Shown: one piece after another, positions 1 to 12,198 of the stretch
Layout: the number at the start of each line of letters is the position of its first letter
Numbering within the stretch: the stretch's first letter is position 1
Assembly (NCBI GenBank): GCA_027946365.1
Contig: JAPEUQ010000007.1
Location: 1,798,001 to 1,862,000 of the forward strand
Reading direction: 5' to 3'
Source of the DNA: Kalmusia sp. IMI 367209
Lineage: Eukaryota; Ascomycota; Dothideomycetes; Pleosporales; Didymosphaeriaceae
DNA length: 64,000 nt
Program-made: the position numbers and the translations under genes
The notes under the pieces: generated by a model
What the model was told of the DNA's origin: nothing
What the model saw: only the letters and a program-made list of their open reading frames with translations
Databases searched by the model: none

Positions 1-287
1 TCTTCTTGGCATGGAAGCCACCGAAAGTATAGTCTTCAACTTCCATATTGTCGTCGCGCTTGAGCAGAGTTGCTGTATCCACATGCTTCCCAATGTTAGT
101 GTGCGATATGAATGCGGATTCAGACATCAGTACTCACGGCAAGCGTTGGGATCGGGACAGGTGCGCGTGCGATCTTGTGTGCCACCTGTTGGACGTGACC
201 AGCTTCAGGGTCGAAAGGCATGGCTGCTGGAGACGCAACAACGATAGCAGCGAGGGTAAAGATTGAGAAGAAGTCGAAGAATTGCAT
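1..287 (-). CDS. small secreted protein, partial (3' end beyond window)
   Basis: Read on the minus strand from an ATG at 287. Exon 1 is 138-287 and exon 2 runs from 85 off the left edge. The 52 bp intron at 86-137 has a GTGAGT donor and an AAG acceptor and joins in phase 0. The N-terminus is a typical secretion signal: a hydrophobic stretch at about residues 5-18 followed by Ser-Pro-Ala-Ala. A Lys-Arg pair at residues 59-60 (Leu-Leu-Lys-Arg-Asp-Asp) looks like a Kex2 cleavage site, so residues 19-60 may be a propeptide. About 78 residues are visible and no family is recognised. It lies head to head with the secreted protein at 569. Secretion is well supported, function unknown. Confidence 0.65.
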
Positions 288-568
288 CGTGGGCAAGATG
301 TCGGCAGGCTTGGGTGCAATGGTTGAACGAACGGCAAATCTAAGTCGAGGTAGAGAACAATTTCAGTGGTGATACAATGGCTTATGTACATCTCAAGAGC
401 CCGCGAGTGGGGCGCTGACGTGACTAGCTCAGACACCCGAGATGAAGGAAGGCGCGATCATGTTATTGCCTTAATAAGTGTAAGACTCAACTTCTTGCGC
501 TTCTCATCCCCACCTTCTCATCTACACATCAGATAGCTCCTCAATCGCTCTAAAACGCATCCGCAACC

Positions 569-1062
569 ATGTGCCGACTCGCATTCCTCGCCACACTCCT
601 TGTTTTCGCATGTTCCGTGGTTGGTATGGCCATGCCCACCGTCACAACAGCAGTGCAGCGTAGCGATGACAGCAGCAGTAATGATCCAGCTGGAGACACA
701 CTTTCACTTCACCTTCCCACTCAGCCGTCCGACACTTGGCCTACCAACATCCCCAAAGGCCAATGTGGTTCATACTGGACCTTCTACGAAAAGTATCAAC
801 TCTACACCGAATACCCGCTCCGCCTGGCCCCAAAATGCTGGAGCATAGTGAATGAGACCCACGTGAAGGCGGTCATTGTTCACAATGAGCATTGCGACTC
901 GTGTGTCTTCTACGAGTAAGCAATTTTATCTGCTTGGATAGCGCAAAGTGACCGCTGACCTTTTCCAGGGATGAGAAGTGTAGGGGCAAGATCAACTCGG
1001 TGGGCGGTCCTACGAGCAATCCTCAATCTCTGGGGGCTACGGGCAGTTACCGTTGCTTGTAG
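569..1062 (+). CDS. small secreted cysteine-rich protein (candidate effector-like)
   Basis: Two exons, 569-915 and 969-1062, with a 53 bp intron (GTAAGC donor, CCAG acceptor) give 146 residues. Residues 1 to about 20 form a signal peptide. The mature part has six cysteines at 66, 90, 109, 112, 120 and 145; the last is the penultimate residue and is only gained by splicing, which supports the intron. No transmembrane segment follows the signal and no known domain is recognised. The even number of cysteines and small size fit a disulfide-stabilised secreted protein of the kind often listed as effector candidates in plant-associated fungi. That role is inference; only secretion and cysteine content are seen. 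Confidence 0.75.
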
Positions 1063-1491
1063 TGGAGCCATCCAATGGCAACCTGAGTAGAAAATAGATC
1101 TTGGTGAGTGGCAAAAATATCTATTATTCATATTGCAGTGTTGATACGTCAAGGTTTACTTGATACCCCGCTGTACGATTTTATGGAAGGATGGTGGTAA
1201 AATCAAGACCCACGAGATATCACGAGTGAGGATGGTCATCGGAACCACCTAGCAATGCACATAGGTAAAGAATGACGGATTAACGTCTAGTCAATAAGTG
1301 ATACATTCAAGCAAATTAAAGAAAGTGTTGAATGGAAGATGGAGTAGAGCCCTCAGTGACATCCCAAGAGAAGCAAAATAACCTAAAATCTATGACAGCC
1401 TGTAACATGCTCTCGTCAGCATGGGATACCCTGGGAACATTTGTTCGTCTCTGAATAGTGGAGTAAGAAGATGTCCATACTTCCTCGAGCT

Positions 1492-1940
1492 TCACCAATG
1501 CTTTGGTGCTTGCCAGACCTTGTAGCTCTTGTATTTATCGTTTTCGTTATCGGGTTTGAAGAACCAATCATCATGTCCGAAACGTACATCGCCGATCTTT
1601 TCTTTACAGTTCTGGTCTCTTTGCACAAATGAGTACACAATCGCTGGATATGGGCCTTGGAAAGTACATACCTGTACAGATTGACGTTATAGCCCGAGGC
1701 GAGATACCAATGGGTGCCTGTCTGCTGAAGCGTGACACAATCACCCGGAAAGGTAATGCATATTTTCTCAAAATCTTTGCCGACCACGTTACGCTCATTC
1801 CATACAGTCAATCCCACTTGTTGATAACGAGCACCACGCTGTGGCTGACCGCAATCCTTGGCGATATCCGACATTTTGCTACCCGCAGTCGAGGTGGCAA
1901 GCCAGGTGAGGCCAACGGTGAAGATGGTCCCGGCATACAT
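1492..1940 (-). CDS. small secreted protein with four cysteines
   Basis: Minus strand, exon 1 1672-1940 and exon 2 1492-1618, intron 1619-1671 (53 bp, GTATGT donor, AAAG acceptor). The frame is kept across the junction (269 + 127 = 396 nt) and gives 131 residues. The first 20 or so residues form a signal peptide. The mature chain has cysteines at 30, 61, 68 and 94 and is rich in Tyr, Trp and Asp near its end (Gly-His-Asp-Asp-Trp-Phe-Phe, then Lys-Ala-Pro-Lys-His-Trp at the C-terminus). No family recognised. It is the third small secreted protein gene within 2 kb; the three do not look alike in sequence, so this is a neighbourhood rather than a tandem duplication. Confidence 0.7.
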
Positions 1941-4354
1941 AGCAGGCGATAGAAACTCCTAGAGAGCGTAAATCTGCATCATATATTAGCAACATAATTG
2001 ATCACTATCCGGTAGAGCAAACCTAATGAATGGTGCGACCGCACGAGCAAGACTGGTCAAGTGATCAGTCGTCGAGTCTGATGCGAGGTTCCGAGCGGTA
2101 AGGAAGAAAAACCTAGATGAAGGATAGAAGTAAGGAATGATATATGCAGATAGAAACACTACCGCGCTTCATCTCGGTTACTAGTTCATCGCGCGAATTG
2201 GGCCTGCTCAACGCGGATAATGATCATCCTAGTGTATTGAAATGTTGGTACACCTAGGTTGGTTCGTGGCCTAGGCGCAAGTTGTTGGTGCCCGACCGCA
2301 GTGGGTATGAGGGACAATGGTCCAAGCCGCAGAGAGCGCCGTGTGTTGTTTTGTCCTCCCACCCATCCAGTCAGAGGTTAGTGCCAGATTTAGAGCCCAT
2401 AGCTGCGGAAGGACTCAGCTTCTGTTAGTACATCCAAGAAATGTGAGCAAGTTTCCAGGCAATTTGGAAAGAGCTTTCGAGGATATCGACTCACCTGCGC
2501 ACTTGGGCATGTAATCATTTAGACTACATCGGTCATCAGGGCACTATCCATGGAATCGGAGATTGCAGTCGCCAAAAGCGATGATTCGATCTATTTGACA
2601 GCTGAAAGTTACACAAAAATGAATTTAATTTAAGTGAGAAGGGGGGTATCCAATCGAGCTATTGTTGCACGTGCAAGATGACCTGACATTGACCAAGTTC
2701 TCATAGATAGCATGCATTGTTCAAAGGACGATTCAAATCTTGACCGCACTGGAGATTGCGTAGCTATTATAGTGAGCCTGGGCTGTAAAAGTGCTGTCCT
2801 GCCATGGGTCATATGCATTACTTCATACCTCGCATGTGCAGGAGTGACGCTTCTATGGCTTGCGTGTTAGCATGCTAAGTGATATTTCGACAAGCTCACA
2901 CATGTCGCCCAAGAACTAAGTGCAATCAATCCAAGACCTCGGCGAAGTTTCATTGTGTATACACCCAACTTGTGTCGCCGCTCCATAAAGTCGTTTTCTT
3001 GATCATTTGCCTATTTGTGCAAAGTAATACATATGCGGAATTGTCCTTCCTGTAGGACCGTCACCTCCATCTAGCAAGGCCATCATCGTCACAGTGTGAT
3101 CTGAGCTCAGGGAATGACGAGGCAAGAGACTAGGGTGAAGATAGACTCTCTCCGACTGCTTTGCACTTTGACACATTTTTCACATGTTGATCAGGATCTC
3201 ACGAGTCACTACAAGAGCTAGTGGGGTTGTTGGGCTCCTTAGGGACAGTGAAGTGCACCGCTGCATTTCTGACTTGTGCTTAGCAAAGCTTTGTAAGGCG
3301 TAGGAAATTACACGAACCATGTGCGTCGAGTATCAAAGGTTGAAGTGATAGCCATGCATCTCTCACTCAATTTAGAAGTAAGAAACTCCACCCAAGCACA
3401 AAGAATCAAACATGGCAGCAAGCCTGGAATATAGAATTATTATATAAGAAATTCAAAAGATTATGTAGATGAGTAGAAGAAAAGTGTAATTATGTGAAGA
3501 CAAAAGTAGAACGCAGTAAATACGACCGATACTATACGATGGAGATAATAAGCTCAAGATTACAAGGTCATCAAGAAACTGTAACAGATTTACATCTCGG
3601 CCACTCGGCGGCCTGCAAAAAGCTGTTAGCAATAGCCAAATACCGAGTGAATAGCATATACGTTTCTACCATACTCAACCGGCATTTCGAGGACTGGTAT
3701 CCAACCCCACCACCGACCAGATTTTCTGATGATCTTGAATAAGGAATCCCTGGATCAACCGATCCGCAATTAAACCTTAAGTAGAGATCAAAGAGAAAAG
3801 GGGCCGATCAATTCACATTCTCGCGCAGGGACTAGGAGCTCAAATCCTGCCACACGGATACTACGAATTTCGCCTATCTTGGCGAAAGAAGGTGACATGC
3901 CTCAATAACGTTTTTCTAAAAATTTTTGAAAATAACGTATTCCAAAACCGTCATTCTCCCATACCTGCACTACACCTGCCAGTGCATCTAACTTCGCACC
4001 TCAAGTACAAGACTTTGTTGATGCTGCAAGCCATTACGATTCATATGCCTTTTAAATTAAGGGACCACCCTGGTGCATATGATACCCGATACTGGTTCGC
4101 TTCGACGATGTTGCAGAGCCAAGATTCCATCCTCTTAATCCTCCACCTGGCCCCCGCAATTTCCCCCGCAATACGCTAAGTACCGACTCAACCATGTGGG
4201 GACATATATAAAGTATGTTTGACGCAGTGAATATACCTAATAAACGGACAAGCCTTCAATAACGACTGTATGGTCTACCAGGTCGCCTCATTACTCTCGA
4301 GTCGCTCCTAAACCGAGGTGACAAATTTGTCGACAAGAATCTGCTTTCTCAACT
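1941..4354. other. long intergenic stretch with a faint relic
   Basis: No intact gene seen. On the minus strand at about 2870-3010 there is a short open stretch reading Phe-Met-Glu-Arg-Arg-His-Lys-Leu-Gly-Val-Tyr-Thr-Met, followed by a hydrophobic segment ending in Ser-Lys-Tyr-His. It resembles the loop and helix of fungal PTH11-like rhodopsin-family proteins, but the flanks cannot be followed. The remaining short open frames have no coding character that I can support. Confidence 0.3.
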
Positions 4355-6224
4355 ATGGTGCCTCAGTCGCACCGCGATACAGGCATCGCGCAGAACTGGA
4401 AATGTATACTTATCTGTCTCACTATGAGTCTCGCAAACTTCCAATACGGGTATGTTTTCTTATTTTCGCCTAACCTGCTAACGCTCACTCGAACAAGATA
4501 CGACACAGCCACCATCGGTGGTTTTCAAGCAATGCCAGGCTTCCTCGCCGTCTACGGGTTCCACGACCCAAAGGCAAAAATTGGGTGGAACATTGATACC
4601 ACCGTACAACAGCTCATCACATCTTTTCTCAACATAGGAACAATCATCGGCGTGATCTTGACGCATCTCTGGGGCAAGAAATTTGGGAGACGGTACGGAG
4701 TATGGATGGCTAGTATGATTAGTTTTGGGGCTGCGGGTATTCAGATCGGGACGGAGAAGTTGGTAGGGTTGTATTTTGGACGGATACTGATTGTGAGTCT
4801 GAATCATTTGTCTTCGAAAAATTGACTAATTCGTGGCTTACAGGGCATATCAAACGGCTTCTTTATCACATTCGCTAACGTTTACGTTGCCGAGGTATCG
4901 CCAGCGCACCTACGCGGTCCCCTCGTCTCGCTTTTTGGGGTTTGGGTCTCGATTGGGAGTATCATCGGGGCTACAGTCAACAATGCCACAAAAGACTTCA
5001 CGTCAAAACATGCCTACCAGATACCGCTCGCCACACTTTACGCTATCCCATTTCTACTCTCAATCCTTATCATCTTTCTACCAGAAAGCCCTCGATGGCT
5101 GCTCGTTCAGGGTCGCGATGAGCAAGCGAAGAGGAGCTTGATAGAATTGAGAGGAAAAAGCTTCAAGGGTCAAGAAGAGCTGCTGGAAGAAGAGTTCCTC
5201 GAGATGCAAAGAGGTATTGCGGAAGAATTAGAGAAATGTGAGGGTAGCGCGTTCAAAGACATGTTCAAGGGCACCGAGCTGAGAAGGACGCTGATATGCT
5301 TTGGCGTGATTCTGTCGCACTCATCCTCCGGCATCTGGCTCATCATTGGCTACGGAGTAAGTTCTTCTTCTACAGCTTGCAAAACACTCCAATTTGATTG
5401 TTATATTCTTAGACTTTCTTCTTCCAACAAGCTGGCGTTAATCGCCCCTTCCTCGCGACAATCATGAAATCATTCATGGGTCTTATGGGCGTCTTTCTCA
5501 GTATTTTTCTCAACTATCGCCTCATCGGACGCCGCTTCAGTATGTTACTTGGACACGCTGGCTCCACTATTTTCATGCTCGGCATGGGCATCGCCGCTTC
5601 TATTCCTGGAGACCCAGCTGCGTCTGGAAGAGCTATTTTGGGGTGTGCACTGATCTGGTACTTTGTTTACAATGGGTTCAGCGGGGCGGTGAGTTGGCCG
5701 GTGGCAAACGAGGTTGTCAATAGTCGATTGAGGGTTATCACGATTGGATGTGGCACGGCTGTTAACTATGTTTTGTGAGTCTTCTACGAATGCACGTGCG
5801 GTGGTAATATAGAGCTGACCTCACTCCTAGTGCATGGTTGACTAGTTTTACGACGCCTTATTTCATTAACTCGAAGGAGCTTAATTGGGGTGCCAAGGTA
5901 CGTTGGATTCGCTGATATGAAGAAAGATGTGAAAGAAGAAGCTGACACGTTCAGGTTGCATATATTTGGGCTGCATCAAACGCCATCACATTTGTGTTTT
6001 TGTACTTCTTCCTGCCAGAGATGCGTGGCCGATCTCTCGAAGAAATTGATGAGATGTTCCAGAACCGGGTGCCAACGTGGGAGTTCCCTGCGTATCACTG
6101 CATATCTGCAGATAGAGCGCGAGAACAGGCATTGAAGAATACTGCTGAAGAGGCTGAGGTGACTGGAGGAATTAGTCAAGATGGGAGAAAGCAACCAAGG
6201 ACCGGTCGAAAAGAGGCGGTGTAA
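4355..6224 (+). CDS. MFS sugar transporter (sugar porter family)
   Basis: Six exons: 4355-4449, 4498-4792, 4844-5356, 5413-5774, 5831-5897 and 5955-6224. The frame is continuous and gives 533 residues. Introns are 48-57 bp with ordinary GT-AG ends. Family marks are the Gly-Arg-Arg-Tyr-Gly loop between helices 2 and 3, the Pro-Glu-Ser-Pro-Arg-Trp-Leu motif before the central loop, the Val-Ala-Glu-Val-Ser-Pro motif, and the end-of-helix-12 signature Pro-Glu-Met-Arg-Gly-Arg-Ser-Leu-Glu-Glu-Ile-Asp. About twelve hydrophobic segments are present with a cytosolic loop at roughly residues 235-290. It should move a hexose or oligosaccharide across the plasma membrane by proton symport; the exact sugar cannot be read from sequence. 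The start is the first ATG after stops and is followed directly by helix 1. Confidence 0.9.
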
Positions 6225-8785
6225 GGTTAGGACGGGCATAGAGGCCGAATTGTTTGATACAAGTGCAATATGTATTCAAATTCTACCAGGAATTATATAA
6301 ACCACCTTAAAGCTATACTGATCTACGTTCTAGCAACTTGGTAATTACGCCCTGTGACCGCAAGGTTCATAGCGTAAGAAATTTTCGCGTTGTCGACGCC
6401 AGTATTAAGTCTATCATTTCTCGTGACCATTCACAAGCCACTGTATATGCAGTATTTAAGCGGGCAATTTATATCATGATAGGTGAGTCCAACATCTTTC
6501 GGCTTCTATGGGAGAATAAGTAGCGTCGAGAGCTCTGCGCGAATTGTCTCCTTTTCGGTCCAAGTCTTCTTTCGTAAAAGTGCAATCGAACCTGCGATCC
6601 AAGCTCACATAATCATGAAATAGCAGTATAAATAACGGCACGCCTTTACGCTCGTTCTCCTTCTTCACTGCTATACTCCACAACCTTTTCCGTAAAATTA
6701 CAACTCAAAGAGCCTTGTGAAATGCTGACAGCACGAGCGGATGGGACTTATAATCGACTTGATCACACCCTATTTGAAGTCGCCTCAAACTCTACGCAAT
6801 ACTCAACATGGTTGCAGCAAGATTTTATCAGTATCCTGGTCCATGATTCTGTGGATTTCTGGGAGGACAACAGCCATGAGACTAAAATAAGGAGCTCGCT
6901 ACAGCATGGAGAACAAAATCATACTGTTGTGTAAATTCGAAGCCCAAATATCCATGGTAGTAGGCCCGTCTTTCAAAACATTTAGAGAGAGCATGAGGGC
7001 GTACTGTCGCGATATCTCAAAATCTGACCTTCACGACACATGTTTTTCCCTGGGCTCATCTAAACACAAAAACGAGGTTACATGCAACTATCGCGATCTG
7101 CTTCAAAGTACTGAATCAAAACATCACGCTTATTTTCTTGAATAAGACGCCAACGAGGTTTACAAGCGCGTTTCTCAAAGATGAACACGACCATGATGCA
7201 CAAATGGAAATAAAAAGAGTTGCGTACAACTTACGACTGGATGGTTCTTCTCCGGTGCCGCTGATAAAGACATAAACTACGCTTCAAGCAGTCAATGTTC
7301 GTTTCGCCGAGGGCGTGAGTATCAAGGAAAATTCGCCTTTCCATTATAAAGAACAACAAACAAGGAATGCTATAAAAAGATCTATGGGCCTCACACTGAT
7401 TTCACCAAAACGGCTCAACTGCGATCCCATGCTCCGGTCGTCCAGCCCGTTGTTCGTACGCGAAATATACAAGAGCCGTTGCATGTCCTACAACCACAAG
7501 ATCAAACTAAAACAAATCAAGCAGCAATCACATGCATGTGTCTCTAAAACTACCGCAAACATCAATATCACCACAACGACCTTCATATAAAGGCGTATGC
7601 GGAATAAAATCGTCTTCCAAATTTTGCTGCAACGATATCAACGTCCTACCGTCTAGTTACGACCCCTCTTCAAATTGACTCACGCATGGATGATGTCCGG
7701 AGGTGGCAGTGTTGTGCTCAACTTAAACGACATCTACATAACGCTTGTGCTATATCCTTGCCTGTACAAGATTAAAACTCCTGCCTGGAAATTGTCGCAA
7801 AGTCTCAATATGGAAAAAGTTCGCCTCCAGAATTCGCACTCCAGCATGCGGATGCGCCGTTGTTCTCCTCGCCGGCATTACGAACTCGTACTGAAATACT
7901 TGATGTTTAGCAGTGCAGCCATCGGACTCTAAGACGTAAAGGAAAAAGAGGCGATGCGGCGTTGTTATGCCTCATGGATAACACTCCTGCTCTAAAAAAA
8001 TACAAACCATTCGACATGGGAGTGACTCCGTCTGCAAAAATTCGAAAACACAACGGTTGTCCTTCGCCGTCGTGCTTACACTTGATTCCAAAAGCTAAAG
8101 AAGATCAACGAATGTCTTGTAGGGAAGTCTCATTGCAGTCTAATACACGTACGTGAGCTGGGTGTAAGGTGTTCCTGTCTGGAAGAAAACACGCACATAC
8201 ATGAGACCTGATATTATCTTTTTGGAACCATATATGCGTACCAAACCTGCGCGAACATGAAATGACAATGTAACATGTGTTGGGACCGTGGTATAAAATA
8301 CCTTCTCTACAATTATTTTCGAGGAGTAGACACCCCCCGCAATGAATGGGAAGACTAAAATTGAAACTCTACCCGCCTATGTGGTTTTTTAGTGTTGTGG
8401 GTGGAAGACAGGAAGGTTTCGCTGTAGAGCCTATGGGGTTTTAATAAGTTCACCAACAATCTCATAGGGTAAAAGCGGTGTCTGTATTTCCACATTGGGA
8501 ATGGTGATAGTGATGATCATCGTTATGGCGAACATGACGCCGTAGTGGATTTCATAGGCTATAGTTTTTGACGCACTGGCTTGCATAGACACTGTCAGGT
8601 TATAGACAGAGGCTTTGTATCCTGAATATTCGACGGAGATATCTAAGACCTAAGCAGCGGGATAGTAGCCATTGGTCATAGCATACAAGGTTATACACAA
8701 TCACAATAAGTACTCAGTCAACATACAACAGCCGAAAAAAAGAAAAACGAAAACGTATATCGTGTCCCTGTTCAACTATTTATAC
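6225..8785. other. intergenic, no gene supported
   Basis: About 2.5 kb between the sugar transporter and the 3' end of the DUF7730-like gene. Several open frames of 60-90 codons occur on the plus strand, but none has a recognisable domain, signal peptide or consistent splice extension. I see nothing definite here. Confidence 0.4.
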
Positions 8786-10225
8786 TTACAGATACCTTGC
8801 CATATACATATCATACCCTAATATAGGCCCCTGCGTCCGGCGGCCTCTTATCGGCTCCTCTTCAACCGCAGGGCCATCATCAGCTGAAAAATCGGACCCT
8901 GCACCCGTCCATGAGTCACTGCTCCGCCTCGACATGTAGCTAGGTGGTCGACCTCGAGGTGTAGAAGCGCCGCTCGTGTAGCTTACTACGTCCCAGTCTT
9001 CCATAAGTATTTGGCTGTCATCTAAAGAGCCGCTTCCTTCGTCGCTCGCAAAGGTGGTGTGCACGTCTGGTCCTTGCTCGGGTTCGGGGGTATCGCGTGG
9101 GTAGCTTGGGTCGTGGCTTTCGGTCTGCGCGAGTTTGCGCTGTGCATGCAGGTCAGCGAGAGTGTGCCCTGCCTTCTCCTTTCTCCGTTCGTCCTCGTCT
9201 TCGAGATTGTCTTTCGCAGCTTGAACAGCAGCTTCGGCCTCCATTGCCAGCTTCCTTATAAGGATTTTTGCTTGAAGCTCATCCTCTGCCCCTTTCAATA
9301 TACCGTCCATTCCCTCGTCATTATTCGACCCAAACAACTTTCTCGCCTTGATCTTACACAGCGGATACAATATCGCCTTCTTTGTCCTCGCACTCACGCC
9401 CCCTGTATTCAACCACAACCCCTCAACTTCAACATCTTTCAATTGCCCATTCATCTTCACTATTTGCGCGCAGGTTATAGCCCAATGGAACAGTGGGACT
9501 CCTGGATCCCCGAAGATATCGATATCGTATATCTGCCTTGGCACGTGTAGTTTGATGTGGAAAATCAAAGAACGCGCATAAGAGGAGAGTGAGCCCAGAA
9601 AAAGAGGAAATATACCCTGGTGGTCTGCCGGTGCGAATCTAATGGCTTTGTACAATATGGGGAGCGCCTCTTCGTATACGAAGCGATTCGTTTGCAGGAT
9701 AGAAAGGCTGATGGGGGAGTTTCGTCCAGGTTGGAGCCAGGTCGTTACCCGTGGGATGGCGCTTTTTTGGTGTGGGGGTGGGGCTTTTCGACCAATGTTT
9801 ACTGTCAGGTCGGGGACTGAGGGGTCGGTCAGTACCCATTTCCATATTTCAAGCCTCAGTTCTTTTGGCAGCGACAGTATATGACTCTTTTTCCATGTTG
9901 GCACACCCATGCTGGTATCCGAGAAATCCGTGTCAGGCAGGAATGCCAAGCGTGAGGCGTCAAAGGGGGGATTTTTCCAGGAATGGCGAACCTTCATTTG
10001 TTCGTGGAAGTAGTCGTGTCTTGATCCGTTCAAGATCCGGTATGCACAAAATTCCGGTATTGTCTTCTCCACTCGCGAAGGCTTACGTCCGCAGGCAAGG
10101 CGATCAAACTCATCGATGGTGACCTGGCTGCAGCAGGAGGAGATGGCGATATATGGATCGACCTCGCACTTTGAATACACATTCGCCTGGATCTGTGCTA
10201 GCAGTGGAGATTGATAATGACCCAT
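8786..10225 (-). CDS. DUF7730 / F-box-like domain protein
   Basis: Uninterrupted frame on the minus strand. The frame stays open upstream to about 10435 without another ATG, so I start at the ATG at 10225, giving 479 residues. Around residues 115-130 it reads Leu-Pro-Lys-Glu-Leu-Arg-Leu-Glu-Ile-Trp, the F-box-like opening of the DUF7730 family common in Pezizomycotina. About 50 residues later comes Leu-Gln-Thr-Asn-Arg-Phe-Val-Tyr-Glu-Glu-Ala, the second hallmark. Residues around 290-370 are rich in Glu, Lys and Ala and probably form a coiled coil; the last 120 residues are acidic, Ser/Pro-rich and likely disordered. Molecular function of the family is unknown; a role as a substrate adaptor is a guess from the F-box-like motif. 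Confidence 0.75.
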   Translation of the reverse strand: MGHYQSPLLAQIQANVYSKCEVDPYIAISSCCSQVTIDEFDRLACGRKPSRVEKTIPEFCAYRILNGSRHDYFHEQMKVRHSWKNPPFDASRLAFLPDTDFSDTSMGVPTWKKSHILSLPKELRLEIWKWVLTDPSVPDLTVNIGRKAPPPHQKSAIPRVTTWLQPGRNSPISLSILQTNRFVYEEALPILYKAIRFAPADHQGIFPLFLGSLSSYARSLIFHIKLHVPRQIYDIDIFGDPGVPLFHWAITCAQIVKMNGQLKDVEVEGLWLNTGGVSARTKKAILYPLCKIKARKLFGSNNDEGMDGILKGAEDELQAKILIRKLAMEAEAAVQAAKDNLEDEDERRKEKAGHTLADLHAQRKLAQTESHDPSYPRDTPEPEQGPDVHTTFASDEGSGSLDDSQILMEDWDVVSYTSGASTPRGRPPSYMSRRSSDSWTGAGSDFSADDGPAVEEEPIRGRRTQGPILGYDMYMARYL

Positions 10226-10822
10226 AGGGCGATCTGTCGAGGGCAGTCGAGTGCGGATGGTTCCAAGGTTGTTTTTAACCCAGGTTTGTTTAGAATAAAG
10301 AAGGGCAATAGACTGAAAATTGAAGATGCATTCGGGTAGAAGTATTGACAGTAGCGCAACTTTTTTGTAAAGTGTTCCGTCTCTCGAGAAGAACGGTGGT
10401 AAGTATAAGGAAAGGTGCTGCCTGATGCTCACCAAGGCGCCTCAACCCCACTATGCTAAACCCGATGTGGACAGTGGTACGGGCTTTACTCCGCTCCCAT
10501 AACGCCGTTGTCTATCAAACACCTTACTCATCACTTGAACCTTACCCAGGCTAGGTATTGGGTTGTTCTGTTGCGCATCTGAGCGCTAGACTGTTAGGTC
10601 TAGTGAACAATTATAGTCCTGCTTGTATAGTTCTGCGGTTTTGATGGGGTTCGAATTGTGAGTCGCACGAAATGATGACGCAACGTCATGTCTCTCTGTG
10701 AAATGGAAACGCGTCATCTGAAACATGTCTATACCAAATCTTTGGTCTCTGAGAGAGAAGAGTTATGTACAGACCAGCTTCACGGGATGCGTATGCTCCT
10801 GACTGAGCTACCCATTCGCGCG
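10226..10822. other. intergenic / 5' region of DUF7730-like gene
   Basis: Promoter side of the gene at 8786-10225 and 3' side of the release factor gene. The first 200 bases stay open in the frame of the DUF7730-like protein, so an upstream exon cannot be excluded. Otherwise nothing recognised. Confidence 0.3.
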
Positions 10823-12198
10823 CTACTTCTTCGCCTCTGCTTCTTCGGCGATCAGAGCTTCTACGTCCCTTTCCATTAACCAGCTCCTGACGCTATCCAT
10901 AACTCCATCAAGTGTCGGACCACCCTCCATCACGTCGTCCAGGTCGTGTACCGTCGTTCCGCTCCTGTGATCCGTGACCCGTTGTTGACCGTAGTTATAT
11001 GTCCGAATCTTGTCTCCACGGCCCATCTTTGCGACGCCCACAACACTGCGACGCATGGCCACCATTTCCTCCTCGCGTTTCTCTCGCCGGAGTTGAGCGA
11101 TTCGCGAGCGGAGCAGCGCCCATGCTTTCTCTTTGTTCTTGATCTGCGACCTAGAATCCTGCATAGACACTACTGTGTTGGTAGGTATGTGAGTGAGCCG
11201 TACGGCGGATTCGGTCTTATTGACGTGTTGGCCGCCGGCACCACTGGCCCGCATAACTTCGAGCTTGACCTCCTTCACATCAATGTAGTAGTCGCTTTCG
11301 GGGTCTTCAAAGTCTTCAGCTGCAGCCGCATTATCCTGCAAGCTGGGCAATACGTGGACCGATGCTGCGCTGGTGTGGGTGCGGCCCTTGGTCTCAGTAG
11401 CTGGGACGCGCTGCACGCGATGTACACCGGCTTCGCAGCGAAAGACGCCGTATGCGTTTTCTCGATCGACCTCAAGTATAGCCTCGGACAGTGGCACGCC
11501 TGCCTCTTGGGTTCCGTTGATATTCTCATATTTCAGCAATGTGGTGCGGAAGCCATTGCGATTGCAGAATGCCTGGTACATGCGTAGCAGGTCACCTGCG
11601 AATATGGCTGCCTCTGATCCGCCAGCGCCCGGCCGTATCTCCATTAGACATGGCAGGTGAGCGAAAGGGTGCACCGGTACGAGCGAAGCGATAAGGCTCT
11701 GTGAGGCGGTCTGTAGCTGCGCGCGTGTGGCTCCCAGGTCATCGGCAGCCAGCTCGCGTAGTTCGGCATCGCTGGCTGGGTCGTGTATCAGCGATGTGAG
11801 CTCTGCCACAGACTTAGCGGGATCAGCACGTCGAATTATTAAGGCGTATATCTCCGTATATGCCAGATGGCGGGGGGGGGACGCACCTCATTCGCTTTGT
11901 CCCAATCCCCCAAAGCATTCACGATGGGGCCACACTCTCCCAGTCTCTTCGCCGCGCGTGTGTCGAAGCCATTGGCAAGCTTTTCGTTTAGCTGCTTCTG
12001 CTCGATGGCAATGCTACGGGCGCGTGCAAGCAGTGCCTGAGGGACGGCTTCTGGGGTCGCAACTGGACTTCTTGTTAGTGCAGCTTTAGAAAGAGCGGTG
12101 CGGTACCTGCCTGTAGATTGGAGTCGCGCTTGCCGTCTCAGTGCGGGTCGTACGAAGCGGACGAGGCAATTGCGACAGATCCAGGGCGTCGCTACCAT
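10823..12198 (-). CDS. MRF1: mitochondrial peptide chain release factor 1
   Basis: Two exons, 11887-12198 and 10823-11812, joined in phase 0 across a 74 bp intron that holds a C-run near its donor; 433 residues. The class-I release factor fold is clear. The peptidyl-tRNA hydrolysis motif Gly-Gly-Gln lies at residues 297-299 in the stretch Gly-Ala-Gly-Gly-Gln-His-Val-Asn-Lys. The codon-reading Pro-Ala-Thr tripeptide at about 241-243 marks an RF1-type factor reading UAA and UAG. Residues 1-30 are rich in Arg with no acidic residue, as expected of a mitochondrial presequence (Leu-Arg-Arg-Gln-Ala-Arg-Leu-Gln). It terminates translation on mitochondrial ribosomes. The start at 12198 is chosen because it puts the presequence at the N-terminus. 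Confidence 0.93.

Noticed and set aside
10946..11587. 213-codon plus-strand frame
   Set aside because: It is the antisense shadow of mitochondrial release factor 1.
11871..11880. Run of G at the end of the MRF1 region as a frameshift or repeat
   Set aside because: It lies inside the 74 bp intron of MRF1 and is simply a C-run on the coding strand after the donor; the exons join in frame.
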